Source: Stomoxys calcitrans
Taxonomy: Eukaryota; Arthropoda; Insecta; Diptera; Muscidae
Reading direction: 5' to 3'
NCBI RefSeq assembly: GCF_963082655.1
Contig: NC_081552.1
Coordinates: forward strand, 6,758,648-6,822,647
Length of the DNA stretch: 64,000 nucleotides
How positions within the stretch are numbered: the stretch's first letter is position 1; every line of letters starts with the position of its first letter. The notes under the pieces were generated by a model, which worked only from the letters and a program-made list of their open reading frames with translations, was not told where the DNA came from and did no database searches. Shown piece by piece: positions 42,895 to 56,250 of the stretch. Both the position numbers and the translations under genes were made by a program.

Positions 42895-44545
42895 TAGCTG
42901 GGCAGGGCCTGCCCCGCTGCGCCTTCTTTCACTCTTTTATTTTATATGAGCCCTATACGGTCACGTCAAGAAATAAGTCCTCTTTGGGGGTGCTGGTACG
43001 GTCTTTCAGATATTTCGCGCCAATGTGGATATTACATTGGCGCTCTTCTCCCAAATACCTTTCATTGGAGCCTTATATTGCTACGATCGGTAAATATGTC
43101 CGGTATGGGGCTGTTTTTGGGGGTGAGGCGGATGCCCATATATCAGATTCGAGCTCTTGTCTCAAATGCCTTTCATTTGAGTCTCATATTGTCATTATTG
43201 GTTTATATTTTATTTGGGTGGCTTTCGCGGTGGGGCGACCTCCTAGATATCCCACCATAAATAAAGATACACATTTTTTTACGTAAGTTATTATAAATTA
43301 ACTAAATTTCGCTTGAATCGTCCCACCCACCCATCTACAAGATCTGGCGTTTTTGAAAATATGGTAAAGGGAGGGTCGGCCCATAAAATTTTGGATGTCA
43401 GATCTAATTCATTCTCTTGGATTTGTTGGTGGATTGTCCACTCCACTCCCAAAACCACATTGGGGCTACATATTGCTATAGTCGATATATATGTGTGGTT
43501 TAGGGGGAGTTTATTTGATGAGGCGTCGCTGAAACACTTGGCCATGAAACAGATACAGATTTGAGCCCCTTTTTACCATAATTCACAAATATGTCCAGTT
43601 TGAGGGGTATGCAGGGTGGGGCGGCCACCCACGGACCTAGCCCTGAAAAGGTATCAGCATCGTGCTCAACTCTCAAATTTCTTTAAGTTGAGTCCCAATT
43701 GCGATTGGTTTAGGGGGAGTTTATAGGGTGACACGTCCCTCAAACATTTGGCCTCAAATCTTATTCTTCTATTATAGAAAAATGAAATTGTTCGACTTTG
43801 TTTGTTTGTTAGTTTGTTTGTCTGTTCCGTATAGACTGAAAAACGGCTGAACCGATTTTCATGAAATTTTCACAGATGGCAGAGATTGGGAAATTTACAC
43901 TACATCTAATGGTACCCCAAAAATACGAAATTTGTAAAAAAAAGATTGGGGGTCGAATAATTGGGGGGACGCCCCATCCCAAAACCCACCCGAACGGACA
44001 TGTGCACTGATTGGGACAATATGGGTATCAAATGAAAGATATTTAAGAGTAGAGTACGAATTTGGTATACAAATTTCGCTCTAATGTTGGGGTTCCCCAC
44101 ACCCAAAAAAAGCCCAAAGAGGACATTTTCATCGCTTTGGGCAATATGGGTAAAGGTAGAGATATAAATATGTATTCCTTGGTGTCTTAGGCGCCTCCCC
44201 AATCCAAAACCCCTCAATGGGGCATGTCTACCGATTGGGACAATATGGGTATCAAACGAAAGATATTTGGAAGCTGAGTACACATCTGTTATAAGAATTT
44301 GGTCCCAGGTGTCTATGGGGCCTCCCCAATCCAAAAAAAAAACTCCAAAACGGGCGTAAATGTCCAACGTCACAAAAGGGTAGCGAATGAAAGATCTTTC
44401 GGATTTGACTACGAATCTGGTATACACATTTAGGACAGAGTCTGGGACCGGTCAACCCACTAAATACTCAATTGGACGTGAAGTTCGATCGAGATAATAT
44501 GTCATTTAATGTTGGTATGAGATTCAAGTATCTGGGTCACGTCCT
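42895..44545. repeat. Family C repeats starting at a GC-rich palindromic end
   Basis: GTAGCTGGGCAGGGCCTGCC opens the copy and contains the palindrome GGGCAGGGCCTGCCC (42900-42914). It is followed by CGCTGCGCCTTCTTTCACTC. Units continue to 43740. A terminal module at 43800-43890 is in reverse orientation and leads into a second array up to 44545. Confidence 0.65.
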
Positions 44546-44589
44546 ACCATTCCGCAGGACAAGTAAATGGCGATAACAGAAGACTCAAA

Positions 44590-45360
44590 ACAAGTAAGAG
44601 CGCGCTAAGTTCGGCCGGGCCGAAGCTTATTTACCCTCCACCATGGATCGCAACTGTCGAGTTCTTTACGTAGTATCTCTTTTTAGGCAAACAAAGAATA
44701 ATGAATAAGGAGGAGGAGGAGCTATATCAAGTTATTGCCCGATTCGGAGCTCAAGAAGCAAAATCAAGAGATAGGTTTATATGGTAGCTGTATCAAGCTA
44801 TAGATCGATTCAGACCATATTGCACACGTATATTGAAGGCCATGGAAGAAGCCGTTGTACAAAATTTTTATAATTTCGGATGAGAATTGCGCTCTAGAAA
44901 TTCAAGAAGTCAAGATCCCTGATCGGTTTATATGGCAGCTATATCAGGTAATGTACCGATTTGGACCATACTTCGCGCAAATGTTGGAAGTGATACCAAA
45001 ACACTCGTGCAAAATTACAGCCAAATCGGATTAGAATTGCGCCTTCTCAAAACTCAAGAAGTCAAGACCCATGATCGGTTTATATGGCAGCTATATCAAA
45101 CATGGACCATTTACAATCATAGCAAACCTACAAAAAAAGGAAGTATTTGTGCAAAATTTCAAGCGGCTAGCTTTACTCCTTCAAAAGTTAGCGTGCTTTC
45201 AACAGACAGACGGACGGACGGACAGGACTAGTTCGACTTAAAATGTCACGACGATCAAAAATATATATACTTTATGGGGTCTCAGATGCATATTTCGAGG
45301 TGTTGCAAACAGTATGACGAAATTAGTAGACCTCCATCCTATGGTGGAGGGTATACAAAT
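44590..45360 (-). mobile_element. DINE-like element, lineage S, short copy
   Basis: It has ACAAGTAAGAGCGCGCTAAG, hairpin TTCGGCCGGGCCGAA, CCCTCCACCATGGATCGCAA, a few units, a GACGGACGGACGGACAG tract near 45215 and the end ATGGTGGAGGGTATACAAA. Confidence 0.87.
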
Positions 45361-45658
45361 TATCGTATGGTTCTTAGCGTCGGAGGAACCGACCCTCTCC
45401 TCCTAATAAATACAACGCTAAACCGAGAATATTTTGTACTCAAATAAAAAGACATGTCAGAGGGCAAGGCCCCTCCCGATATTCTACCAAAAAAAGGATA
45501 TAAAAATAATGTATGAAGGCCGATCAGGAGAGAATAGTAAGAAATAAATGGTCTTTGGTAGTAGAGTACAATGTTTACTCTCAAATCGGGACACAGGAGG
45601 ATCTGTTGATCTTTAAGAATGTGGTATCCCAAGTGGTCGTTTTGAAATATAATACAAA
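45361..45658. other. Short unclassified spacer
   Basis: About 300 bases between two DINE-like elements; weak family C character (GATCAGGAGAGAATAGTAAG), no gene. Confidence 0.35.
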
Positions 45659-46994
45659 ACAAGTAAAAGCGTGCTAAGTTCGGCCGGGCCGAATCTTATA
45701 TACCCTCCACCATGGATCGCATTTGTCGAGTTTTTTTCCGGCATCTCTTCTTAGGCAAAAAAGGATATAAGAAAAGAGTTGCTCTGCTATTAAAACGATA
45801 TAAAGATATGGTCCGGTTCGGACCACAATTAAATTATATGTTGGAGACCTGTGTAAAATTTCAGCCAATTCGTATAAGAATTGCGCCCATTGGGGCTCAC
45901 GAAGTAAAATAGAGAGAACCATTTATACGGGAACTGTATCGGGCTATAGACCGATTCAGACCATAATAAACACGTTTATTATGGTCAGAGGATCCATCGT
46001 ACAAAATTTTAGGCATATCGGATAATAATTCCGACCTCTAGGGGTCAAGAAGTCAAGATCCCAGATCGGTTTATACGGCAGCTATATCAGGTTATGAACC
46101 GATTTCAACCTTATTTGACACAGTTGTTGAAAGTAAAAATAAAATACGTCATGCAAAATGTCAGCCAAATCGGATAGGAATTGCGCCCTCTAGAAGCTCA
46201 AGAAGTCAAATCCCCAGATCTGTTTATATGACAGCTATATCAGGTTATGGACCGATTTCAACCATACTTGGCACAGTTGTTGGATATCATAACAAAACAC
46301 GTCGTGCGAAATTCCATTCCAATCGGATTAGAATTGCGCCCTCTAGAGGGTCAAGAAGTCAAGACCCAAGATCGGTTTATATGGCAGCTATATCAGGTTA
46401 TTGACCGATTTGAACCATACTTGGCACTGTTGTTGGATATAATAACAAAACACGTTGTGCAAAATTTCAATTCAATCGGCTAAGAATTGCGCACTCTAGA
46501 GGCTCAAGAAGTCAAGACCCAAGATCGGTTTATATAGCAGCTATATCAGGTTATGGACCGATTTGAACCATACTTGGCACAGTTATTGGATATCATAACA
46601 AAACACGTCGTTCAAAATTTCATTCCAATCGGATAAGAATTGCGCACTCTAGAGACTCAAGAAGTCAAGACCCAAGATCGGTTTATATGGCAGCTATATC
46701 AAAACATGGACCGATATGGCCCATTTACAATACCAACCGACCTACACTAATAAGAAGTATTTATGCAAAATTTCAAGCGGCTAGCTTTACTCCTTCGGAA
46801 GTTAGCGTGCTTTCGACAGACAGACGGACGGACGGACGGACGGACAGACGGACGGACATGGCTAGATCGACATAAAATGTCACGACGATCAAGAATATAT
46901 ATACTTTATGGGGTCTCAGACGAATATTTCGAGTAGTTACAAACAGAATGACGAAATTAGTATACCCCCCATCTTATGGTGGAGGGTATAAAAA
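45659..46994 (-). mobile_element. DINE-like element, lineage S, complete
   Basis: It has the same architecture as the 13311 copy: terminal ACAAGTAAAAGCGTGCTAAG, hairpin, CCATGGATCGCATTTG, tandem units, a (CGGA)n tract at 46820-46857, the core and ATGGTGGAGGGTATAAAAA. Unit frames are broken, unlike the 13311 copy. Confidence 0.9.
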
Positions 46995-49121
46995 TTAATT
47001 ACTGTTAATCTGAACGAGACCCGTAGCCCTGAATATCTTGATAGCTACCGTCAAAATGCTTGACATTATGGGGCTCAAACAAAGTCGTAATCTAGCACGA
47101 TGCTTATATTACTTCGGTAATATAACTATCGGCATAATTGCCTATAGTGATAAATAATAGGTATTTGATTGTAGAAAACGAATTTTTCAGGCCAAATGTT
47201 TTTGGGTCGTGTCACCCCATAAAATTTCCCTAAACCAATGGCAATTGGGGCTCAAATGAAAGAAATTTGAGAGTAGAGCAATATGCTGATATTTTTAGGG
47301 CTGCATACCCCTCAAACTGGACATATATGTGGATTATGGCGAAAGGGACTCAAATCTGAATCTGTTTAATGGCCAAGTGCTTCAGGGACGCCTCACCTCA
47401 TAAACTCCCCCTTACCCATATATATATACCGACTATAGCAATATGTAGCTCAAAAGTGGTTTTTGGGAGTGGCGCATGAATCTCACCACCAAATTCAAGA
47501 GAATTAAGTAGATCTAACATCCAAACTTTTTCTTATTTTCAAAAACGCCAGAACTTGGAGATGGGGCAATTTAAAAAAAATTGTTTATAATAACTTAAAT
47601 ACAGATATTTGTAAGCTTATTTAGGGTGGGATATCCAGGGGGTCGCCCACCTCCAAAATCAGCCAATTGGAATATAAACCAGTAACGACAATATGGGTAT
47701 CAGCCTCAATATATGGGTATCAGCCTCAATCCCAAAAACACCCCCACATATTTATCGACCATAGCAATATAAGGCTCCAATGAAAGGTATTTGGAAGAAG
47801 AGCTCCAATATAATATCTACATTAGTGCGAAATAACTGAAGGCCGTACCAGCACCCACAAATAGGACTTATTTCCTGACGTGATCGTATAGGACTCAGAT
47901 AAAATAAGAGAGTGAAAGAAGGCGCAGCGGAGCGGGCCCTGTCCAGCTAGTATCTATATATAATTAATTTCAACCCAATATTGCCATTGGCTTCATAATT
48001 GGATATCAAATTCGATTTCTATCTCAAATACCATTCATTTAAGCCCCTTATTGCAAAAGCAAATATGTACGGTTTTGGGGTATGGGCCCTAAAAACTATG
48101 AATATCGAGCTCCACTGTCTTGAAGACCCAAATTGTCTTGGTGAGCAAATACGTCCTATTTGGGGTTATTATTTTGGTGGGACGTCCCCAAGACTGTTGA
48201 TCCCAAATGTTGATATCAGATTCATGGTCTACTCCCCTTTATTTGAGCCCCATTTTCCCATAGTCGGCTAACATGTCCTTGGTGGATGGGGCGGCCACTC
48301 AGTGACTTGGCTTTAAAATTAAATCAGATTCGTGTTCTATTCCAAAAAACTTTTTATTTGAGCTTCATATTGCAATGGTCAGCAAATACTTCCTATTTGG
48401 GTGGTGTTATGGGGGTGGGGTGGTTCCAAAGACCATTCATGTGAATATTGCTATTGTCATAAATTTGTCCTTATTGGGGGATGTTCTCGGCGATGGCCGA
48501 CCCCCTAACACATGGTCCCACTTCCGGATATCAGATTCGCATTGTACACTCAAATACCTCTTATTTAAGCCCCATATTCCCATGGTCAGTAAATAAGTCC
48601 AGTTTGGGGGGGTGTTTTGGGAGAGGGGTGGACCCCCAGAAACGTGGTCCCACATTTGGATACCAGATTCGTAGTCTACTCGCAAAAACCTTTCATTTGA
48701 CTCCCATATTGCCATGGTCGGTAAATATGTCCAAATTAGGGGTGTTTTGGGGCTTGGGGTGGTCCCCCTAGCACTTGATGCGACAATTGGATATCAGATA
48801 CGTTTTCTTATCCTAAATACCTTTCATTTGAGTCCCATATTGCCGTGGTTGGTCTAAATATATATTTGGTAGGTTTTAGGTCCCACATCTGAAATTTGGA
48901 TACCAAATTTTTATTGTTAGGGTACTATATGAGAGCACACAAAATTTCGCTTAAATCGCACCACCCATCTCCGAGATCTGGCGTTTCTGAAAATTAGGGT
49001 AAGGAGAGGGTCCGCCCCCCTTCAGATATCAAAATATGTAGTACCCTTTTTTCACCACGGGGTCATTATGCATCATGTGTGACAATTTCAAGAAAATCGG
49101 TTCAGCCGTTTCTGAGTCTAT
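46995..49121. repeat. Family C repeats, two arrays tail to tail
   Basis: The first array ends at GGCGCAGCGGAGCGGGCCCT and CAGCTAGTATCTATATATA (47915-47965), the reverse of the GC-rich end at 42895. A second array follows and ends in CAGCCGTTTCTGAGTCTATA, where a truncated DINE-like copy joins. Confidence 0.7.
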
Positions 49122-49722
49122 AAGCACGATAACTTTCGAAGTAATAAAGCTAGGCGCATGAAATTTTGCACAAATACTTCCTACAAGTGTAGGTCAGTTG
49201 GGATTGTAAATGGGTTGAGCCCCTAAACGCCGCAATTCTTATCCGATTTGTTTCAAATTTTGTATAAGATATTTTGTTATGACTTCCAACATCTGTGCTA
49301 AGAATGGTTCAAACCGGTTTAAAACTTGGTGTAGCTCCCGGTCTCCTAATTTGACTCTCTGAGCCTCTAGAGGGCGCAATTCTCTTGTACGACTTCTTCT
49401 ATGACCTGCCACATACGTGCCAAATATGGTCTATAGCTTCCATAAGACCCGATCTTCCGATATAATCCTTAAGACACTATAGATCTCAATTCTTATCCAA
49501 TTTTGGCTGACATTTCGCACAATGACATCTACTATGGCCTCAAACAGCCAATTCAAGCATGGCCCGAATTGGTCGATAACCTGAAATAGCTCCAATAGCT
49601 TTGCAATTTTTATCCATTGTCCTTTGTTTGTCTAAAAAGAGATGTCGGGCAAAAAAATGATAAATGAGAGAGAGGGTATGTAAGATTCGGCCCGGAAAAA
49701 CTTTTCACGCTTTTACTTGTTG
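49122..49722 (+). mobile_element. DINE-like lineage S element, 5'-truncated
   Basis: It begins abruptly at AGCACGATAACTTTCGAAGT, just after where the (GTCY)n tract would be. Units and a hairpin end mutated to GGCCCGGAAAAACTTTTCAC, followed by CTTTTACTTGTTG, complete it. Confidence 0.8.
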
Positions 49723-49827
49723 TCACTCGATTCGTTCGCCAATGTATTTTCCCTTGATAAAATCAACTGTTTTCAATGACTTGGCGTACGAATTGTGTGA
49801 CAAAACTAAAAAAATATGTGCTTATCG

Positions 49828-49935
49828 GCACGCCACTTGGGCTCGACTTTAAAAAGGAGGCTTCTTATCTTTGAGCTTATTTTTCAATCAAACCCGCTCT
49901 ACTGAGCTTTCGCTTTCAATACGTACAAAAATATC
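49828..49935 (+). mobile_element. SINE fragment
   Basis: CGGCACGCCACTTGGGCTCG, TAAAAAGGAGGCTTCTTATC and TTGAGCTTATTTTTCAATC match the SINE body (compare 10590-10690 on the opposite strand). Confidence 0.65.
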
Positions 49936-50084
49936 ACCTCTGTAACGTAACCTGCTCTCCAATAGCTCTGATTCTGTATATGTTCGTTGAGCCTTCCCCT
50001 CTAACAGTGTAACACAAACTTGGATATTCGCACTCTACTAAATAAATTTTTGTCTATGGCAAAGATAGCCACTTAAACTATCCG

Positions 50085-50750
50085 AAACACTTATTGTTAA
50101 GGCCCGTCTTAGGGTGGGAAATTAAAAAAATAATAGAGCAAACAACCGCAACGAAATTCCTATACTTTATTTTCCTTTATTTTACAGACGGATAGGTTGC
50201 CATAACAAAGATATATGCTGCATGCCCCCTCTCTGTTCGTGGTGGCGACTCTGTTCAGTTGATTCATTTGCAAACAGACAGTGGCGCTTATTTAAATGTT
50301 AGTGCTGCCATCGATAAAGGAAAGGTTTAGACTTTAATACCCAAAATAACTTAAAAGTTCTCCGTTCCATGTCGCCCCGGATCCTTGCGCAATCGCATAT
50401 AAACAACTTATTGTATAATTTGACATTTCTCCCATCTGTTAGATTTTTTTGAACATATTGTTAAGAGTCTATAGATATCCTTTGTCTATGCTGCTACTCT
50501 TTTGAAGCGGCTTAGCGCCTATAAAATTGATCATCATGTATTAGTTGTCTATAACTGACTATATGGCTACCTGTTGAATAGTCATAATTTAGTATTTTTT
50601 AAATCAAAGCAAATTGGCATATTAAACGATTCTCAGTGGTAAAGAACTAATTTGCCGGTCTTTATATTAGGTGCGGTGGCGACAGTTCTTAGTAATTAAT
50701 CCATGTAAAACTTTTGAACATGAAAGGGTTGCCCAGCAGCACGTTGTTTG
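50085..50750 (-). repeat. Unclassified interspersed repeat P, longer copy
   Basis: Reverse complement of 15640-16018 in its main blocks: GTTAAGGCCCGTCTTAGGGT, CAACCGCAACGAAATTCCTA, GGTGCGGTGGCGACAGTTCT and CCATGTAAAACTTTT. It holds roughly 280 bases more than the other copy. Confidence 0.7.
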
Positions 50751-52950
50751 GACTTGTCTAGGAAAAGAAGGCTCCTTGTCGACCTATTTAAACAACGGTA
50801 TCATTATGCAACAAATAACTGGACAATAAAAAAGCCGTAAATGATACACGTAGATAAAAAAATATTTAGGATTAATGAAGAGGGGTACACAACCTCACTT
50901 TATTTTGTCCGACAGCTTCATTTATTACCCTATTTCGCGGAAATTAATACGTCATCAAACAGAAATATGGTCAAAATCGAATCATCATATCATTTATTAG
51001 ATGTAGCTGTCAGCCCATAAATGGCGAATTTATTATCTGATCAAGCTGGCAACATATTTATAGGTATTCGTTATATTTTGAATAACAGATATTTTTCAGC
51101 CACACCCGTCGATAGTACGAATGGTGACAAATTCGTTTATAATTTCCCATCAAATTTTTCTATCAATTTAATAATGCCCTTCAGCTCTCAACACCTCAGA
51201 CCTGAACCCTTTAACAGCTCAACTTTTGGCTGATTTAACTGAAATTGTTTTTGAGCATCCATATCTAAAGTCCAGAAGCAATCGCCCAATTTGATCGTTA
51301 ACCCTTAGCCACCTACAGTTTTTATCCGATTTTGTTGAAATTTGGTAGGTGAGGTACATTGAACATTACATTACATTACAACCGTCAAAGAAGTATACTT
51401 CTACAACATAAATTTGCCCTCTCTCAGCTTTTAGAAACCTCTTTCATAGAATTTTTCAAAATAATCCACCTCCTACCATAGATAAACTCTTCGTTAACCT
51501 TTCTTTGTACAAAATGTCTCACAGAACTACTTCCGTGTTTCCTCCCTACTCCTTCATCAGTGAGTGCATCACATCGCACAACAATACTTTTGGTTCAGCA
51601 TATCCATTTTCAAAACATTTTTAAACGAAACGTAAATAAAATATTGCTCATGACAGCTGTCAAAACTTTTTATAATCACTTTAAGCACGCACTTGCACAG
51701 ATCCTTTGTGGGTGACTTCTGTTGTGCATTGTAACAAAAGTATTGTTTCAATAAGCAGCAAACATTTTGCCCGCCTTCTACTGTTGACCTAAGCCTTAAA
51801 TTGGTAAAGCTTCTCAAATGTCACCAACATTGGGAGAAGCTTCTGCCTCTAACGCCAACCAAAACAAGCCAAACCAAAGCCAAACAAACCAAAATTTAAA
51901 TTTGAATATGGTTGGGCTCTGTCAGCCGCATCATCATCATCATCGGGCCAGTCAGTGATTCAATTAGGAACAGTTTATTTTAGCATTTCAAATCTATTTA
52001 CATACATTGGCGGGAGATAAGCTCAAGCTCTGCCGGGCATTGTAACTTGACTCAATTGAAATTTTAAGCAATTAGCCAAAAACATCCCCAGCTCAACTCA
52101 GATCTGCTTCTTATTATATTTGTGATAATGAGAGGGAAGAGATAACAAAATTTGCTTAAAAGCTCTCCTTCCACCTAAACTTCAATACACTTTCCAAAAA
52201 GGATTCAATACATGCATTTTCAGCCAAGGATATCATGGTGTAGTAGTTGTTGTTGCTTCCTCTTATTTTATTGTCATTTTGTTTATTTAACGTTAAATTA
52301 ATTGCGGTCTCATATTTCGTTATGCAAAATTTCCACATTGTTGCCGATGACACTATTGTTGTTGTTATCCTTGTTTACTTAGTTGCCATACTTGAACGCA
52401 GCATTAGCATGGTGGGCACATTTGCCTAAGATTACTTAACAGCGGCAGCAATTTATTTACGTTGCTAATTGAAGTAGAAATTTGATGTGTAATTGTAGCT
52501 GCCATGCTCTTCACTATCTGCTGTGACTGCTTTGTGTGTGAGGTGTTGCAAAAGGGTAGAGTTGATAATGCAGCCTACGAAGATGCCATTGTAAATGATT
52601 GCTCTTGCCAATGCCACTGAAGTGAAGGCGGAGGAGGACGTCTCAAGTGGTAGTGTCGCCAACGCCTTATTGATATTTTGTCAGGGGCATGCTCTGCTCA
52701 AGTGTCGTCTTTTCAATCTTTCGTTTTACTTAAGCTGACATGGCGGTGTGAAGTTGGACGTTTTTGTTAAATCACACAAAATTTTTGTTCATTCCATGAT
52801 TTGCTTTACTCTGACAGTTTGCGGTTTATGTTTTTGGCATTTTGTAACTAATTTTATGCTAATTGGTATGTTATTAGTTTTCAAGAACAATAATATGAAT
52901 ATAATTCAACCAACAGGCAGAAACAATAATAAATAGGGTTGGCTTCATAT
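50751..52950. other. Gene-free stretch with a decayed DINE-like interior
   Basis: Between about 50925 and 51350, weak unit-like pieces (TTACCCTATTTCGCGGAAAT, ATCCGATTTTGTTGAAATTT) suggest an old lineage G interior. The rest has no recognisable gene; short frames lack motifs. Confidence 0.4.
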
Positions 52951-52964
52951 GGGGTAGTAGAGAC

Positions 52965-53045
52965 TAGGGCGCGAGCAATCTTTACTCGACTGCGGGAAGA
53001 TTGCTCTACTCCGACTCCGGAGTTGTCTTCGAGAAATAAACATTT
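52965..53045. repeat. GACTCCGACTCCG repeat, left block
   Basis: CTACTCCGACTCCGGAGTTG and related pieces occur here. The matching block lies at 54445-54520, so the pair brackets the DINE-like element between them. Confidence 0.65.
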
Positions 53046-53083
53046 TTTTCAACAAAATTAAAAAAAAAAAATTTTAAATTAAA

Positions 53084-54322
53084 CAACTAAAAATTCGTTA
53101 AGTTCGGCCAGGTCGAACTTTGGATACCCACCACCTCGGGTATACATGTAATCCACCATTCATTAAAATCCCGTGAAAATTGCATACCTTATGTCCCATA
53201 GCAGTTATATCGAAATATGATCCGATTTGGACTAAGCACTTATAAGTACAAGTCATTGTTCAATTGTGTATAACAAAATATTGGTCTTTTTAGTACCGAT
53301 CTGAATCATATACAACATGGATGTCAAAAAGCCTAATATAAGTCAATGTGTCAAATTTCAGTTAAATCGGATTATAAATGTGCCTTTTTTGTGGCCAAGA
53401 CTTTAAATCGAGATATCGGTCTATATGGCAGCTATATGCAAATCTTAATCGATCTAGACCAAATTGCCAAATTGGGGCTTAACTTAACTCTCTGCCCCAA
53501 ATTCGGCAACATCGTACAATAAATCCGCCTTTGATGGGCCCAAAACATTAAATCGAAAGATCGGTCTATATGGCAGCATTGTCCAAATCTGGACCCATCT
53601 GAGTGAAATTGAAGAAGGATGTCGAAGGGCCTAACACAACTCACTGTCCCAAATTACGCCGAATTCGGACAATAAATGCGCCTTTGTGGGCTCAAAATCT
53701 AACCGAGAGATCGGTCTATATGGCTGCTATATCCAAATAGGGACCGATCTGTGCCATAATGCAGAAGTATGTCAAGGGGCTTAACTTAACTAACTGTCCC
53801 AAATTTCGGCGACATCGGACAATAAATGCGCCTTTTATGGACCTTAGACCCTAAATCGGAGGATCGGTCTATATGGCAGCTATATCCAAATCTGAACCAA
53901 TTTGGGCCAAATTGACGATGGATGTCGAAGGGCCTAACACAACTCATTGTCCCATATTTCAGCGAAATCTGATAATAAATGTGGCTTTTATGGGCCTAAG
54001 ACCCTAAATCGGCGGATCGGTCTATATGGGGGCTATATTAAGATATATATAATATATATATAAGTCCGATATAGCCCAACTTCGAACTTAGCCTGCTTAT
54101 GGACAAAAATAGAATCTGTGCAAAGTTTCAGCTCGATATGTTTATTTTTGTAGACAGTAGCGTGATTTCAACAGATAGACGGACATGTCTAGATCGTCTT
54201 AGATTTTTACGCTGATCCAGAATATATATACTTTATAGGGTCAGAAATGGATATTTCGATGTGTTGCAAACGGAATGACAAAATGAATATGCCCCCATCC
54301 TTCGGTGATGGGTATAACAAGA
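53084..54322 (-). mobile_element. DINE-like element, lineage G, complete
   Basis: It opens with AACAACTAAAAATTCGTTAA, a hairpin with one changed base per arm (TTCGGCCAGGTCGAA) and ACCCACCACCTCGGGTATAC. CGGTCTATAT landmarks fall at 53417, 53562, 53712, 53865 and 54018 (two spacings shortened by small deletions, two exactly 153). A reduced microsatellite, the core near 54220 and CCCCCATCCTTCGGTGATGG with GGTATAACAAG close it. Confidence 0.88.
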
Positions 54323-54444
54323 TGACCTCGAGCTGGAATTTAAAATCAGCAAAGTTGATAAAAATGATAAAAATAACATTTAACTTTTTTATTCCAAAAA
54401 ATTTAGGAATTTAATTTTTTTTGTTGACAAATATTTTACTATAT

Positions 54445-54520
54445 TGCCCAGAGTCGGAGCGAGATAATTTTCTTGACTCCGACTCCGGGAAAAATTGCTC
54501 GACTCCGACGTCGCAGCCCT
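54445..54520. repeat. GACTCCGACTCCG repeat, right block
   Basis: CAGAGTCGGAGCGAGATAAT, CTTGACTCCGACTCCGGG and CTCGACTCCGACGTCGCAG continue the low-complexity sequence found left of the inserted element. Confidence 0.65.
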
Positions 54521-55911
54521 GGTAAGGACACTGATGTTATAACATGCAATGAACGTCTAAATAAAGCTAGCGCTCGTGATCGACCCATACTTTAACAAAA
54601 ATAAAGGACAGAATGAAAAAGTTTCCTTTTTGAACAGAAAAGAACTTAAAATCCTTCGTAATGATTTTGTAACTAACTTCTCCAACCATGTAAAAAAAAT
54701 ATTTCTTTGTACAGCCACAGAAAATGTCACCCTTTGTTTTCCTGTCAATGTGGTGGAACTAGTTTAAAATTGATTTCCTCCTATTACGGGATATTAACGT
54801 TCAACACCATGCCAATGCCATCCTTATATCTTTCTCCACAGAAAAAAGGGGTAATTTTTCTAAGGCAACAAAGGAATTCTGTGACAACTTGGTGTTCACC
54901 AGATGAAAAAGATAAACAACCGCTTCGTTGTAAAAGTCGGGTGTCGTGGAATGCAAGACGCTTAAAAGGGGGAACATGGATTTGATGATTTTACCTTTTG
55001 TGTCGATGACAAATATCAACATGAGAACAAAACCACACAACACATTCGTGTGCATTCAATCCACTATGGGTTGTTGTTGCATATCCTTTCTCGGCTAAAG
55101 AGGTCCTTGTTGTATGGTATACTCATATATGTATGGTGTTAGCTGACTTTATATGGGCGGGTATGGATGTCATTGCTTCATTCAATTCCAGCGAATCCTG
55201 CGGAGTTGTAACCAAAGCTGGTAGAAAATAGTCAACATCATATTTCCATAAGAATATGAATTTCCAGCACCACTATGCTGTGGAATGTTACCAATTGTAA
55301 GCGGTACCTTTTGTAATATGTCTGTATCACCTCAAATTCATGTGGCTGCAGGATATCATGACATTTGGTTTTCTTTTGGTTCACATGAGAGTGTCGTATT
55401 TGATTTCCGCTAAATTGAGTCGATTTGTTATTTTATAGTTTATTTATGTTCAACTCTATGGCATTGCCTTAAGCGCAGAGTTGCATTGTTTTGTTGTACT
55501 CAGTCAAGTCAGACCGGCCATCAAGTCCTTGAGGTTTATTGAACTTTAGTATCGTGTCTTTGCCATTTCTTGTTAGATGAGCTCATATCATATCATCCGG
55601 ATTGAATGCTAGATTTTGATTAAAAAATTCGTTTGAATTTTATGATGATGACAAACAGCAAAATATGGAAGCGTTTTTACACTTGAACAACTCAAATCGA
55701 ATTTTGTTGATAAAGAAAAATGTTTAGTCGTTTGAGTAGATAAAGTTTGATTGGATAGATATGATTTAAACTTTAAGTGAAAGGAAAGGATTAAAGGACT
55801 ATTTTTAGGTTAAGAACGCTTATTTATGGATAAAACATTGACTTGAATTGACTTCATTAGAGACTAAAATGTTAGTTTGCAGACATTTGTCTTGCTGATA
55901 CACAGAAACAA
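54521..55911. other. Gene-free stretch
   Basis: No recognisable gene or repeat; overlapping short frames on both strands near 54560-55050 have no motif. Confidence 0.4.
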
Positions 55912-56250
55912 CAAGTAAGAGCGTGCTTAGATCGGCCGGGCCGAATATTATATACCCTCCACCATGGATCGCATTTGTCGAGTTCTTTGTGCGGTATCTC
56001 TTTTTGGACAAACAAAGAAGAATGAATAAGAATTGTTATGCTATCATGAATGTTGAAGACCGTATTAGAAGTCATTGGGTAATATTTCGGTCCATTCGGA
56101 AAAGAATTGAGCCTTGTAGGGGCTCAAGAAGCATAATCGTGTGATCGGTTTATATGGGAGCTGTATGAATGTCATGGGAGAAGTCGTTGTAAAAAATTTC
56201 TGCCAAATTGTTGCCCCCTCTAGAGGTTTAAGAAGTCAAGATCCCAATAA
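55912..56250 (-). mobile_element. DINE-like lineage S element, truncated
   Basis: It has ACAAGTAAGAGCGTGCTTAG, hairpin ATCGGCCGGGCCGAA (one arm altered), TATACCCTCCACCATGGATC and about one and a half units. The microsatellite end is lost. Confidence 0.82.

Noticed and set aside
42895..49121. Family C arrays as LTR retrotransposons
   Set aside because: No paired long terminal repeats, primer-binding site, or gag/pol motifs are visible.
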